From assembly GCF_042854845.1 (NCBI RefSeq), contig NZ_AP031498.1, forward strand, positions 4,526,001-4,590,000: a DNA stretch of 64,000 bases. The letters are read 5' to 3'. The notes beneath the pieces are model-generated. The model saw only the letters and a program-made list of their open reading frames with translations, had not been told where the DNA came from and searched no databases. Position numbers and translations under genes: made by a program. This DNA comes from Maricurvus nonylphenolicus (lineage in GTDB: Bacteria; Pseudomonadota; Gammaproteobacteria; Pseudomonadales; Cellvibrionaceae). Shown piece by piece: positions 45,323 through 52,094 of the stretch. Numbering within the stretch: position 1 is the first letter of the stretch; each line of letters opens with the position of its first letter.

Positions 45323-45349
45323 GAGGTCTGACTCGCAGGGTCAGACCTC
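45323..45349. repeat. GGTCTGAC hairpin, copy 1
   Basis: GAGGTCTGAC (45323-45332) and GTCAGACCTC (45340-45349) flank the loop TCGCAGG. It lies 16 nt after the phosphofructokinase stop and before its terminator. Copies 2 and 3 are at 46771 and 57308. Confidence 0.85.
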
Positions 45350-45373
45350 GGCCTATAGCAAGGCCTATCTTAG

Positions 45374-45402
45374 AGCCCAAATCGCAGGATTTGGGCTTTT
45401 TT
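45374..45402 (+). terminator. Intrinsic terminator of the phosphofructokinase gene
   Basis: AGCCCAAATC (45374-45383) and GATTTGGGCT (45388-45397) form a 10-bp stem with a GCAG loop, followed by six T. It lies 67 nt after the stop codon. Confidence 0.93.
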
Positions 45403-45443
45403 ATGCCTCATCAATCTAGCTGCACAGGCTGCTCTGCCGACAA

Positions 45444-45487
45444 CACTTGATACTGATCAAGTGAACACTTTCTAATCAAGTTATGAT
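45444..45487 (+). promoter_or_regulatory. Class II FNR/Anr promoter of the chemoreceptor gene
   Basis: A perfect FNR consensus, TTGATACTGATCAA (45447-45460), sits inside a longer palindrome 45444-45463 (8+8 bp, ACTG spacer). A -10 box TATGAT (45482-45487) begins 29 nt from the box centre, the spacing expected for FNR centred at -41.5. The predicted start is near 45494, 56 nt before the ATG. There is no good -35 box, as expected for an activated promoter. Confidence 0.75.
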
Positions 45488-45549
45488 TTGCGCGCCATGG
45501 CCGATAGGTAAAAAGACTGTACGGCTAACTATAATTCGATACGCGCACT

Positions 45550-46764
45550 ATGGACCTGATTCTAAATCTCCCCCTGAAATACAAATTCTGGCTGGTTAAC
45601 GGCTTTTCATTTTTAGGTATGGCTGCCCTGTCGCTGTTTGCCATTCACGGTGAACATCAACTGGCGGGTGGCGACTTTGCCAGCTACTTCTGGGATAGGG
45701 CGCCAACTTATGCCTTGCTAACCTTTGTGCTGATGCTCTTGGTCTTAGGCAGCTCTCAGTTGCTGATACGTTTTGTCGAACGCCACGTCTACAGCCTGCG
45801 CGATACCATGCAGAAAGCCGAAAGAGAGGGAGATTTACGCCTGCAACTGGATGCCGGCAGCCGCGATGAAATTGGCCAAATGACCCAGAGCTTTAACGCC
45901 ATGCAGGGCAAATTTCACGGCATAGCCAAATCCATGGGCGATGCCTCATCTCAGGTTCAAAATCTCAGTAGCCAATTACAGAATCTGCTGACTAACACCT
46001 CGCAAGATATGCATACCCAACTGGCAGCCAGTAAAGAGGCCGCCACCACCACGCGGCAACTGGCCGACCGCGCTATTGGTATCGACGAGCACACTCAAGA
46101 AGCCAAACAAGCCTCCAGTTCAGCCATGAATACCGTCACTCAGGGCCAAAGCACCTTGGCCAACGTGATTGAAACCATTCATACCCTGGCGGGCGACACG
46201 CAGCGTTCCACCGAGCTGGTCCATAAGCTGGCCGAGGAAAGTGACAATATCAGTAAATTTCTGGAAGTGATTCGCAGCATCTCCGACCAAACCAACCTGC
46301 TGGCCCTGAATGCGGCTATTGAAGCCGCACGGGCTGGCGAAGCGGGTCGCGGTTTTGCCGTGGTGGCCGAAGAGGTAAGGAACCTGGCATTGAAAACCCA
46401 CGAAGCCACCGATGAGATCGAAACCATTCTGAATACCTTTTTGGAAGGTACCAGCCAGGCCGTAACAGCCCTGCAACAGAGTCAAAGTAACGCTCAAACC
46501 AGCGTTAACCAGGCCGATGCTGCACAGTCAGCTTACAGCGATATCGCCGCTGCCGTGCAACAGATCAATACCAGCAGCCAGCAAATTGCCCAGGAGGCCG
46601 AGCAGCAATCGCAATTGGCCAAGGTGGTTACAGCGGAAATTGATCAAATTGAGCAGCTGTCACAGCAGACCGCCAACAATACAGAGGATGCCAATCAGAG
46701 TAGTGAAAAGTTGCTGGTTTTGGCTGAAGAGCTAAACCAGGACGCCTTGCAGTTTAAGGTGTGA
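45550..46764 (+). CDS. Methyl-accepting chemotaxis protein without periplasmic sensor domain
   Basis: A 404-aa chemoreceptor. TM1 (about 12-31) and TM2 (about 50-73) are separated by only about 20 residues, so no periplasmic ligand domain exists. A HAMP domain (about 74-125) leads to the coiled-coil signalling domain with the conserved tip LLALNAAIEAARAGEAGRGF and AVVAEEVRNLA. It must sense membrane, cytoplasmic or redox state, or act with partners. The class II FNR site just upstream suggests expression when oxygen is low. Confidence 0.93.
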   Translation: MDLILNLPLKYKFWLVNGFSFLGMAALSLFAIHGEHQLAGGDFASYFWDRAPTYALLTFVLMLLVLGSSQLLIRFVERHVYSLRDTMQKAEREGDLRLQLDAGSRDEIGQMTQSFNAMQGKFHGIAKSMGDASSQVQNLSSQLQNLLTNTSQDMHTQLAASKEAATTTRQLADRAIGIDEHTQEAKQASSSAMNTVTQGQSTLANVIETIHTLAGDTQRSTELVHKLAEESDNISKFLEVIRSISDQTNLLALNAAIEAARAGEAGRGFAVVAEEVRNLALKTHEATDEIETILNTFLEGTSQAVTALQQSQSNAQTSVNQADAAQSAYSDIAAAVQQINTSSQQIAQEAEQQSQLAKVVTAEIDQIEQLSQQTANNTEDANQSSEKLLVLAEELNQDALQFKV

Positions 46765-46770
46765 ATAAGA

Positions 46771-46801
46771 ACGGGGGCTGACCCTACGGATCAGACCCCG
46801 T
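46771..46801. repeat. GGTCTGAC-type hairpin, copy 2
   Basis: Arms 46771-46781 and 46791-46801 pair at 10 of 11 positions (one G-A mismatch), loop CCCTACGGA region. It starts 7 nt after the chemoreceptor stop. The core CTGAC/TCAG(A)CC matches copies 1 and 3, while the outer ACGGGG/CCCCGT arms differ. Confidence 0.8.
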
Positions 46802-46811
46802 ACAGGAAAAA

Positions 46812-47108
46812 CTAGAGCTTCCAAACAAGTGGCATACGCATAGGCCCCGGCGAATCCTCCTGGCCAATCATTTCTTCATAGGCGCACTGCTGTATTAACA
46901 CAGCATTATCGACCGGCAAGCCCTCAAGATTCATCCTGACATCTTCGACACTGTCAAAACTGAGGTTGCGATCTAACTGGCGGCAGAGCTCAAAATCATT
47001 GCCATCGCAATTGGCCCTGGCCACATAACGGTTCATTTCCAGACTGTGGATTTCCAGCGTATTAATATGGCCAAAACGCTGGCGTATTTCAGAAGGGGTA
47101 ATTTGCAT
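46812..47108 (-). CDS. Small DUF6482-like protein
   Basis: A 98-aa cytoplasmic protein. The pattern SLEMNRYVARAN, SVEDVRMNLEGLPVDNAVLIQQCAYEEMIGQ and a closing PMRMPLVW resembles, from memory, DUF6482 proteins of Pseudomonas and relatives. Function unknown. It converges on the chemoreceptor gene with the hairpin 46771-46801 between them. Confidence 0.7.
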   Translation of the reverse strand: MQITPSEIRQRFGHINTLEIHSLEMNRYVARANCDGNDFELCRQLDRNLSFDSVEDVRMNLEGLPVDNAVLIQQCAYEEMIGQEDSPGPMRMPLVWKL

Positions 47109-47174
47109 AAGACCTTACCTCCGAGACGGCTGTAGCAAACTCCCCCATTGTACGGGTGCGCACCGTGATCAGAC

Positions 47175-47534
47175 CTAAAAATCATAGACCAATAGCTTCT
47201 CAACGCGCCCGCTAATATAACGTTTCACATATTCCTTATGGATGGGATCACTGACGTAGGCGCGCATGGCGGCTTCCGACTCAAAGCTGATCAATAGCCC
47301 CAGATCAAAGGAATCATCCACATGACTGCGATCACTGGCCATTGCCGGGCCCTGTCGCACACCGATAACACCTGCAATTTGCTTAAGCATTTCTGCCTGC
47401 TGACCCGCTGCAGCAATATCCTCTGCCGCAGTCCCCTCTTTAAACCACAACATCACCACATGAGATACCGGCTGCGAAGCTTGTGCGACACTTATCCACA
47501 ACAGGCTCACCAGACACAACATCAATCTTTTCAT
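47175..47534 (-). CDS. Dabb (stress-responsive A/B barrel) domain protein, exported
   Basis: A 119-aa protein from the ATG at 47534, chosen because AAAGGAAG lies just upstream and MKRLMLCLVSLLWISVAQA is a signal peptide. The mature part is a dimeric alpha/beta-barrel Dabb domain (VSHVVMLWFKEGTAAED, SFDLGLLISFESEAAMRAYVSDPIHKEYVKRYI). Exported Dabb proteins are common, role unknown. It starts 17 nt after the thioesterase stop. Confidence 0.85.
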   Translation of the reverse strand: MKRLMLCLVSLLWISVAQASQPVSHVVMLWFKEGTAAEDIAAAGQQAEMLKQIAGVIGVRQGPAMASDRSHVDDSFDLGLLISFESEAAMRAYVSDPIHKEYVKRYISGRVEKLLVYDF

Positions 47535-47550
47535 CAGTACTTCCTTTATT

Positions 47551-47979
47551 TTATTGCTCGTCCCTGTTCGAGAACGCATCAGGCGGAATGGAATAGGTAC
47601 CTACGGCATGGGCGACAGGTTCCTCAAGACCATCAGAGTAAATGGTTACCTCACCGATCACCAGCCGGCTTCCCAACTTCAGCAACTTGCACTCAGCGAT
47701 TAAATCCTTATCAGCAGAGGGTTTATTGAGGAAGTTAATATTAAAACTGGTGGTTACCGCCAGGGCGACACGTCCTATTTCGCTGAGGATCGCGACATAG
47801 AGGGCACAATCCCCCAACAGCATCATCGATGGACCAGACACAGTGCCGCCTGGTCGCAAGTGACTGGTACCTACCCGCAGGCGTAAGCGTGAAGATTTCT
47901 CCCCGATAGCCTCAATCTCTATTTGGCTTTGCGGGAACTCTTTATCGATAAATTCCCGCAGTTCGCTTAATTCCATCAT
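47551..47979 (-). CDS. PaaI-family hotdog thioesterase
   Basis: A 142-aa hotdog-fold protein (RLRVGTSHLRPGGTVSGPSMMLLGDCALYVAIL, TTSFNINFLNKP, AHAVGTYSIP), probably an acyl-CoA thioesterase. I use the ATG at 47979 because GAAGAGG lies 8 nt in front; an upstream start at 48018 adds residues foreign to the family. The central Gly-Pro in GTVSGPSMM differs from the usual GG of PaaI, so the specificity is uncertain. Confidence 0.85.
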   Translation of the reverse strand: MMELSELREFIDKEFPQSQIEIEAIGEKSSRLRLRVGTSHLRPGGTVSGPSMMLLGDCALYVAILSEIGRVALAVTTSFNINFLNKPSADKDLIAECKLLKLGSRLVIGEVTIYSDGLEEPVAHAVGTYSIPPDAFSNRDEQ

Positions 47980-48030
47980 CGGGTGAACCTCTTCAACCTG
48001 TTTATGTCTGCACAACATAAAATAAGCGCT

Positions 48031-48870
48031 TTAGTCTGTGAAGGACAAATACACCCAATTATGCTCACCATTATCACACACCAAAATATTGTCCTTTAAG
48101 CGATTGCATGAGCCTATACCCGGCGGCAAGGCATCGAGATAACTGTCTTTAATGGCCATGCTGGCTTTATCTTTTTTCAGGTAACCAAACATGGTTTCAA
48201 AACGGTCGGCGAAATCGACGCCAAGCTGCTGTAACTCATCATGGGTGTAATAGAACTTGCTAAAACTCATGGTGGACGCGCCCAAACCAATGGAGAGCAT
48301 TTTTTCGATATAGCGCTCGTAACTGCGTGTCAGATGCCGCTTCAGTGCCTGTGGATTTTGACGCTCGCCCTGGTAGTTACTTAACCCCAGACGATTATCC
48401 GGCCCCAAAGCGCCCTTGGCCAAATATCGATTAGCCCGATTTGTCGCCAAACGAAATTGCTGTCGCGGGCACTGAATCAAATGCCCCTGAAGCTGGCAAC
48501 TTGATAAGCTGGAAGGTAACTGCCTAGGCGTTGACGACACAGGCTGAGCAGCCGGCGACGCCTTGCGAGGTTCGGGTTTACTGTTAACAACGGTTTTTTT
48601 CGGAGCAGGAGGTTTGGCTTTAGTCACCACTTTTGGTAGCGCAATGCCCTGCCGTCTAGCCGGAGCTTTTAACAATAGGGCCTGAATGCGTGGCTGGTTA
48701 CGGCGAAAATCTTCCAGGCTGGGCAGTGATTCCCCCTTAGCCTTCAGTTGGCAAAATACTTTCTCCAGCTCGGTATGGGGAGTGCAGGCCCATAACGGAG
48801 GGGCCATACAGAGAAGCAACAACAGACCTTGAATGCGCAAGCTTGAACGCCCCACGAAAGACTCCGGCAC
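48031..48870 (-). CDS. Exported protein of unknown function
   Basis: A 279-aa protein. A signal-like stretch (IQGLLLLLCMAPPLWA) is followed by CTPHTELEKVFCQLKAKG, a Lys/Pro/Ser-rich linker (about 80-120) and a C-terminal domain with SCQLQGHLIQCPRQQF and SCNRLKDNILVCDNGEHNWVYLSFTD. The two C-x7-8-C pairs suggest disulfides in the periplasm. An LWAC sequence could also be a lipobox. I do not recognise the family; neighbours give no clue. Confidence 0.75.
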   Translation of the reverse strand: MPESFVGRSSLRIQGLLLLLCMAPPLWACTPHTELEKVFCQLKAKGESLPSLEDFRRNQPRIQALLLKAPARRQGIALPKVVTKAKPPAPKKTVVNSKPEPRKASPAAQPVSSTPRQLPSSLSSCQLQGHLIQCPRQQFRLATNRANRYLAKGALGPDNRLGLSNYQGERQNPQALKRHLTRSYERYIEKMLSIGLGASTMSFSKFYYTHDELQQLGVDFADRFETMFGYLKKDKASMAIKDSYLDALPPGIGSCNRLKDNILVCDNGEHNWVYLSFTD

Positions 48871-48953
48871 GATTAATCACTGCTTTATCTTAGCCTACTG
48901 CAGCCGACTTGAACGCGCAGCCCATCAAATTTCCCGCAGACGATTCCCACCAA

Positions 48954-49511
48954 CTAAATGTGCTGCAAATGATTAAACTGTGGCCGCAGATACTCCGCCT
49001 GATCGCCACGCAAACGCTTGCTATTGATCAGTGCCAGATACTCCGCGGTATTGGGTCGGTAAGGCAAGGCCAGTAAATCCATGGAAATATCTTTCAGTAA
49101 CTTATCGCCCTTGTGGGAATTGCAGCGCTTGCAAGCTGCCACCACATTCTCCCAACGATCGCGACCACCGCGGGAACGGGGGTGGACATGATCACGGGAT
49201 AAAAATTGGGGAGCAAAATAATTGCCACAATAAAGGCACTGATAGTTATCGCGGGCAAATAACGCCGGGTTAGTGAGAGGTGGAACATAACGCTCCCGAC
49301 CCAGCCATCCACCATGACAGGCAACGATGGCGGGAATATCGATCACGGTGCGCGTCCCGGTGTAACGTGAAATCCCTCCCCTGGCCTGGCGAACAACGCC
49401 ACCCAAGCTCCAACTCACCAGGTCGCGAGCATAGAGACAGACGGTGGCCTGCCAATTGATCCACTCCACGGGTTGCCCCGCCAGGTCTAACCGCAAAATT
49501 CTAGCTTCCAT
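48954..49511 (-). CDS. HNH endonuclease
   Basis: A 185-aa protein. The C-terminal half is an HNH nuclease domain with zinc knuckles CLYC and CKRC and the active site SRDHVHPRSRGGRDRWENVVAACKRCNSHKG. The N-terminus (RILRLDLAGQPVEWINWQATVCLYARDLVSWSLG) matches a stand-alone family widespread in proteobacteria and cyanobacteria with no known biological role. Its only upstream AGG lies inside the outer arm of a 31-bp stem that ends 3 nt before the ATG (49515-49780), so translation could be limited by structure. Confidence 0.9.
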   Translation of the reverse strand: MEARILRLDLAGQPVEWINWQATVCLYARDLVSWSLGGVVRQARGGISRYTGTRTVIDIPAIVACHGGWLGRERYVPPLTNPALFARDNYQCLYCGNYFAPQFLSRDHVHPRSRGGRDRWENVVAACKRCNSHKGDKLLKDISMDLLALPYRPNTAEYLALINSKRLRGDQAEYLRPQFNHLQHI

Positions 49512-49514
49512 TTA

Positions 49515-49780
49515 GGGCCTGCCTCCTGTTTTTTGATCACCTCTGTTGCCCCTAAAAGCGCGCCAATCAAGGCGCGAGGAACGTGGTTTGGTTATTCCAA
49601 ATAAGTGACGAGCAACACCGAGTGGCGCGCTTTTAGGGGCAACCCATAGGGCTGGGCCTCTTTTTTCTTCCAGCTGCGTTGTCAGTCGTTTATTTGGAAT
49701 AACCAAACCGCTCTCCTTCCGCCTTGCTTGAAGAAAAAAGAGACTCCAGCAGAGGCGATCAAAAAACAGGAGGCAGGCCC
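49515..49780. repeat. Compound palindromic element C (two inverted hairpin modules)
   Basis: P1: 49515-49545 with 49750-49780, 30 of 31 bp. P2: 49546-49565 with 49623-49642, 20 of 20 bp. P4: 49658-49674 with 49726-49742, 16 of 17 bp. The P2 and P4 loops are inverted homologous copies over about 50 nt. Within them 49585-49604 and 49690-49709 are complementary over 20 of 20 bp (P3), which crosses P2 and P4 as a kissing loop. The element lies directly 5' of the HNH gene on the minus strand. It is more elaborate than any terminator or REP I know. Confidence 0.9.
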
Positions 49781-50244
49781 CTCTCCCCCCAGGGGATGGA
49801 TGAGGATTGTCGGTACACCACTGCCACCAGACTAGAAGCCGAAAGTGACAGGCATATGACGCCAAAGGCCGCAGGGCCGAACAACAAACAAACAGGGCTG
49901 TAATTAACTGAAGAGCGCAGGATTTCGAAGGAGAGAATAGGAAGGAAATAGAGTTAATGGGGCAGAATAGGGTGTAAGGCATCCTGGGCTTCCGATGCCA
50001 GATGACATGTCGGAAAGCTACGGAACCGTATTTGCGCCGGTAGATGGCGCTGTCCAAACTCAAGTCAGTGAAAGCGGCCTATCCTCATACACATAACACC
50101 TACTGCAGGTGCCATAGTCTTAGCTTGCAACGACTTTGCCGGTGAGTCAATGTTTAAGGGCGAGAGCTATTACGAATAGAAACTAAAGCGCGCTGTTTTA
50201 AGGCTGTTCAGCTATAAAAACAAAAAATAGCTGTCCTAAAACGC
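49781..50244. other. Non-coding stretch between element C and the candidate sRNA
   Basis: No credible gene. A 183-codon minus-strand reading (49512-50063, TTG start) runs through element C and is rejected. Small hairpins are visible: GCGCC/GGCGC near 50034-50050, and CAGCTAT/ATAGCTG around an A-rich loop near 50209-50233, the latter within a larger imperfect stem. It may be the worn remainder of a mobile or repeated element. Confidence 0.5.
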
Positions 50245-50368
50245 AAAAACCGCGGCAGCGTCCCGCTACCACGGCGTATTCTCACAGGATTTACCCACTT
50301 CCTCGGGTGTGCTGAATGGCGTATATCCCTGACTCCCTGCCGCGTCCTTGAGCACTTCCTCCTTGATG
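50245..50368 (-). ncRNA. Candidate CsrA/RsmA-sequestering small RNA (RsmY/Z/CsrB-like)
   Basis: Read on the minus strand, about 120 nt hold seven GGA triplets, four in the full A-N-GGA context (two AAGGA, two AGGGA). Two lie in hairpin loops: GTAGCG-GGA-CGCTGC (50269-50255) and ACCC-GAGGAAGT-GGGT (50308-50293). CGCGGCAG (50344-50337) can pair with CTGCCGCG (50258-50251), just before five T at 50249-50245. A GacA-like palindrome lies 64 nt upstream of the predicted start. Ends are estimates; the -10 box (TAATAC) is weak. Transcription is not shown. Confidence 0.5.
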
Positions 50369-50423
50369 ATGTAAGTATTAACCACAATCAGCAAAGAAAA
50401 CAGTAGACGATGTCGGCATTTCG

Positions 50424-50441
50424 TGTGAGATATTTCCTACA
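50424..50441 (-). promoter_or_regulatory. GacA-box-like palindrome
   Basis: The minus strand reads TGTAGG-N6-CTCACA, 10 of 12 to the GacA upstream activating sequence TGTAAG-N6-CTTACA. It is centred about 64 nt ahead of the predicted small RNA start, near the distance known for rsm genes in pseudomonads. A further perfect half-site TGTAAG lies at 50370-50375. Confidence 0.5.
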
Positions 50442-50465
50442 AGAAAGCAACTTAAGGCGACAAAC

Positions 50466-51062
50466 CTAAGCCTCGCCTTCCCCTTCCGCCTCTTGAGGAT
50501 CACGTAGAGAGCGAATTAAATGACTTTGGCGTTGAACGATATGCTGAATCAACACTTCCTGATCCTGACTTTCCATGCCACTAAATTCCAGACGCGCATG
50601 GAAACCTTCGCCAGACTCAACGGCGGTACTGTCGATAACAATACCACGGGTAAACACATGCAGATTAGCAGGCAGCAACAGCAGATCCAGACTTAATACG
50701 GTACCAGGTGGTAACTCTTCCTCCACCACAAAGGCCATACCGCAAGCACTGATATTGACCTCCTGAACCTTGTGGGCAATGCGCTGTACCAGATCACTTT
50801 CCAGGTTTAATTGATCGAGAATACTGTTGAGCTTTTGGTTAAGAATTTCTACCAGCTCGGAGACCACCGGGTCCTTGGGACGGAGCTGCAGCAGTAACTG
50901 ATCAATCTGGTTATCGAAACCGGCAATAATATTGCGCGCATCGACCGGGCGCTCATTTAGGTCATCGCTCTGCTGAACTTCCTCTTCCGACAAAATGCGG
51001 TAGGCCACCCCCAGGGTGTCATTAATGCGGAAATAGCGGCGACGATCACGTTGCATTATCAC
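50466..51062 (-). CDS. PilZ domain protein
   Basis: A 198-aa cytoplasmic protein. The N-terminus has RDRRRYFRINDTLGVAYR (an RxxxR-type PilZ entry), and the C-terminal half has VNISACGMAFVVEEELPPGTVLSLDLLLLP, the D/NxSxxG PilZ motif for cyclic di-GMP. A role in tuning motility is suggested by the motor genes immediately upstream (27 nt to pomB). The first start is GTG at 51062; an ATG two codons later is possible. Confidence 0.88.
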   Translation of the reverse strand: MIMQRDRRRYFRINDTLGVAYRILSEEEVQQSDDLNERPVDARNIIAGFDNQIDQLLLQLRPKDPVVSELVEILNQKLNSILDQLNLESDLVQRIAHKVQEVNISACGMAFVVEEELPPGTVLSLDLLLLPANLHVFTRGIVIDSTAVESGEGFHARLEFSGMESQDQEVLIQHIVQRQSHLIRSLRDPQEAEGEGEA

Positions 51063-51088
51063 GGTATGCTTGTCCTTAAAAACTGCGC

Positions 51089-52069
51089 TTAGAAAACTTC
51101 TTCAGGGTTTAAATCAAACAGATACTCTGGGTCCAGATCCAGGTCACGCAGAATATCCTGCCCCTCTTCTTGTAGCAGGTTGATATCTTCTTCGTTGAGT
51201 TCTTCATCCAGGCCCTGCTGAATCACAATTTCAACACGGCGATTGCGCGCCCTGTTTTCAGTCGAATTATTATCCACCAGTGGCACAGTGTCAGAAAAAC
51301 CCGACACTTCAAAACGGCGCGGATTAATATCATCACCCATTAACTCATGGGCCACAGATACGGCACGGGAAGAAGACAGCTCCCAGTTGGAACGGAAACG
51401 CGAGGTGCGAATGGGCACATTATCGGTATGGCCCTGCACTTCAATCTTGCCAGGTTTTACCCGCAGGACTTCTTTGATTTCCGACAGGACGTCGTAGTAG
51501 TCATCATTCAGCTCCGCTGAGGCTGATTTAAACGAGCCCTTTTCACGAATGCGGATAATGATCTGTCGGCCGCGGGTTTCCACTTCAATCTCACCGGCAG
51601 CAATTTGATCGTGCAATGCCTGGGCAAGCTCAATGGCATCCTGCTCGGTCTGGGCAATCAGCTCTTCCAGCTTCTGCTTGATACGCACCTTGGCACCAGC
51701 ATCTTTCGCTTCATCACCTTGCTCAACATCGAACTCCTGAGCACAATCAAAATCAAGTGAACTTTGGGTTAAATCTTCCGTTTTCTGCCAGATTTCGTTG
51801 ATCGGTGTAGGCTCTGGGATACTCGGGCTAAACTCCTGGGCAATAATACTGGTGCCCTTGGGCACATCGGTTACGTTAAGCTTGTTCTGTACACCGAACG
51901 CCTGGGCCATCGAACCGGCGAGGCGCTTGAATTTCATCGCGTCCATTTCCGAAAACGACAGCAGCAGTACGAAGAAACACATTAACAGGGACATCAAGTC
52001 TGCAAATGTCCCCATCCATGCCGGGAGGCCTTCCTCGCAGTCGCATTTCTGTTGTTCTTCATCACTCAT
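51089..52069 (-). CDS. pomB: Flagellar motor stator protein PomB/MotB
   Basis: A 326-aa inner-membrane stator subunit. The single TM (FADLMSLLMCFFVLLLSFSEM) carries the ion-binding Asp at residue 24, the position of D24 in Vibrio PomB. The periplasmic OmpA-like peptidoglycan-binding domain follows (VQGHTDNVPIRTSRFRSNWELSSSRAVSVAHEL, ENRARNRRVEIVI). The length is close to PomB, so a sodium-driven stator is likely but ion choice is inferred. It follows pomA by 25 nt. Confidence 0.93.
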   Translation of the reverse strand: MSDEEQQKCDCEEGLPAWMGTFADLMSLLMCFFVLLLSFSEMDAMKFKRLAGSMAQAFGVQNKLNVTDVPKGTSIIAQEFSPSIPEPTPINEIWQKTEDLTQSSLDFDCAQEFDVEQGDEAKDAGAKVRIKQKLEELIAQTEQDAIELAQALHDQIAAGEIEVETRGRQIIIRIREKGSFKSASAELNDDYYDVLSEIKEVLRVKPGKIEVQGHTDNVPIRTSRFRSNWELSSSRAVSVAHELMGDDINPRRFEVSGFSDTVPLVDNNSTENRARNRRVEIVIQQGLDEELNEEDINLLQEEGQDILRDLDLDPEYLFDLNPEEVF

Positions 52070-52094
52070 GACTGATCCCCACTAGTCCCTATGT

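Noticed and set aside
49512..50063. 183-codon minus-strand reading frame through element C
   Set aside because: It starts with TTG without a ribosome site, runs through the palindromes, has erratic composition and no domain. The stop-free stretch is a by-product of the inverted repeats.
50269..50400. Short minus-strand frame with AAGGAGG before GTG (about 28 codons ending SCENTPW)
   Set aside because: The ribosome-site-like AAGGAGG is also one of the GGA motifs of the candidate small RNA, the peptide has no recognisable feature, and hairpins with GGA loops fit an RNA better. It is not fully excluded.
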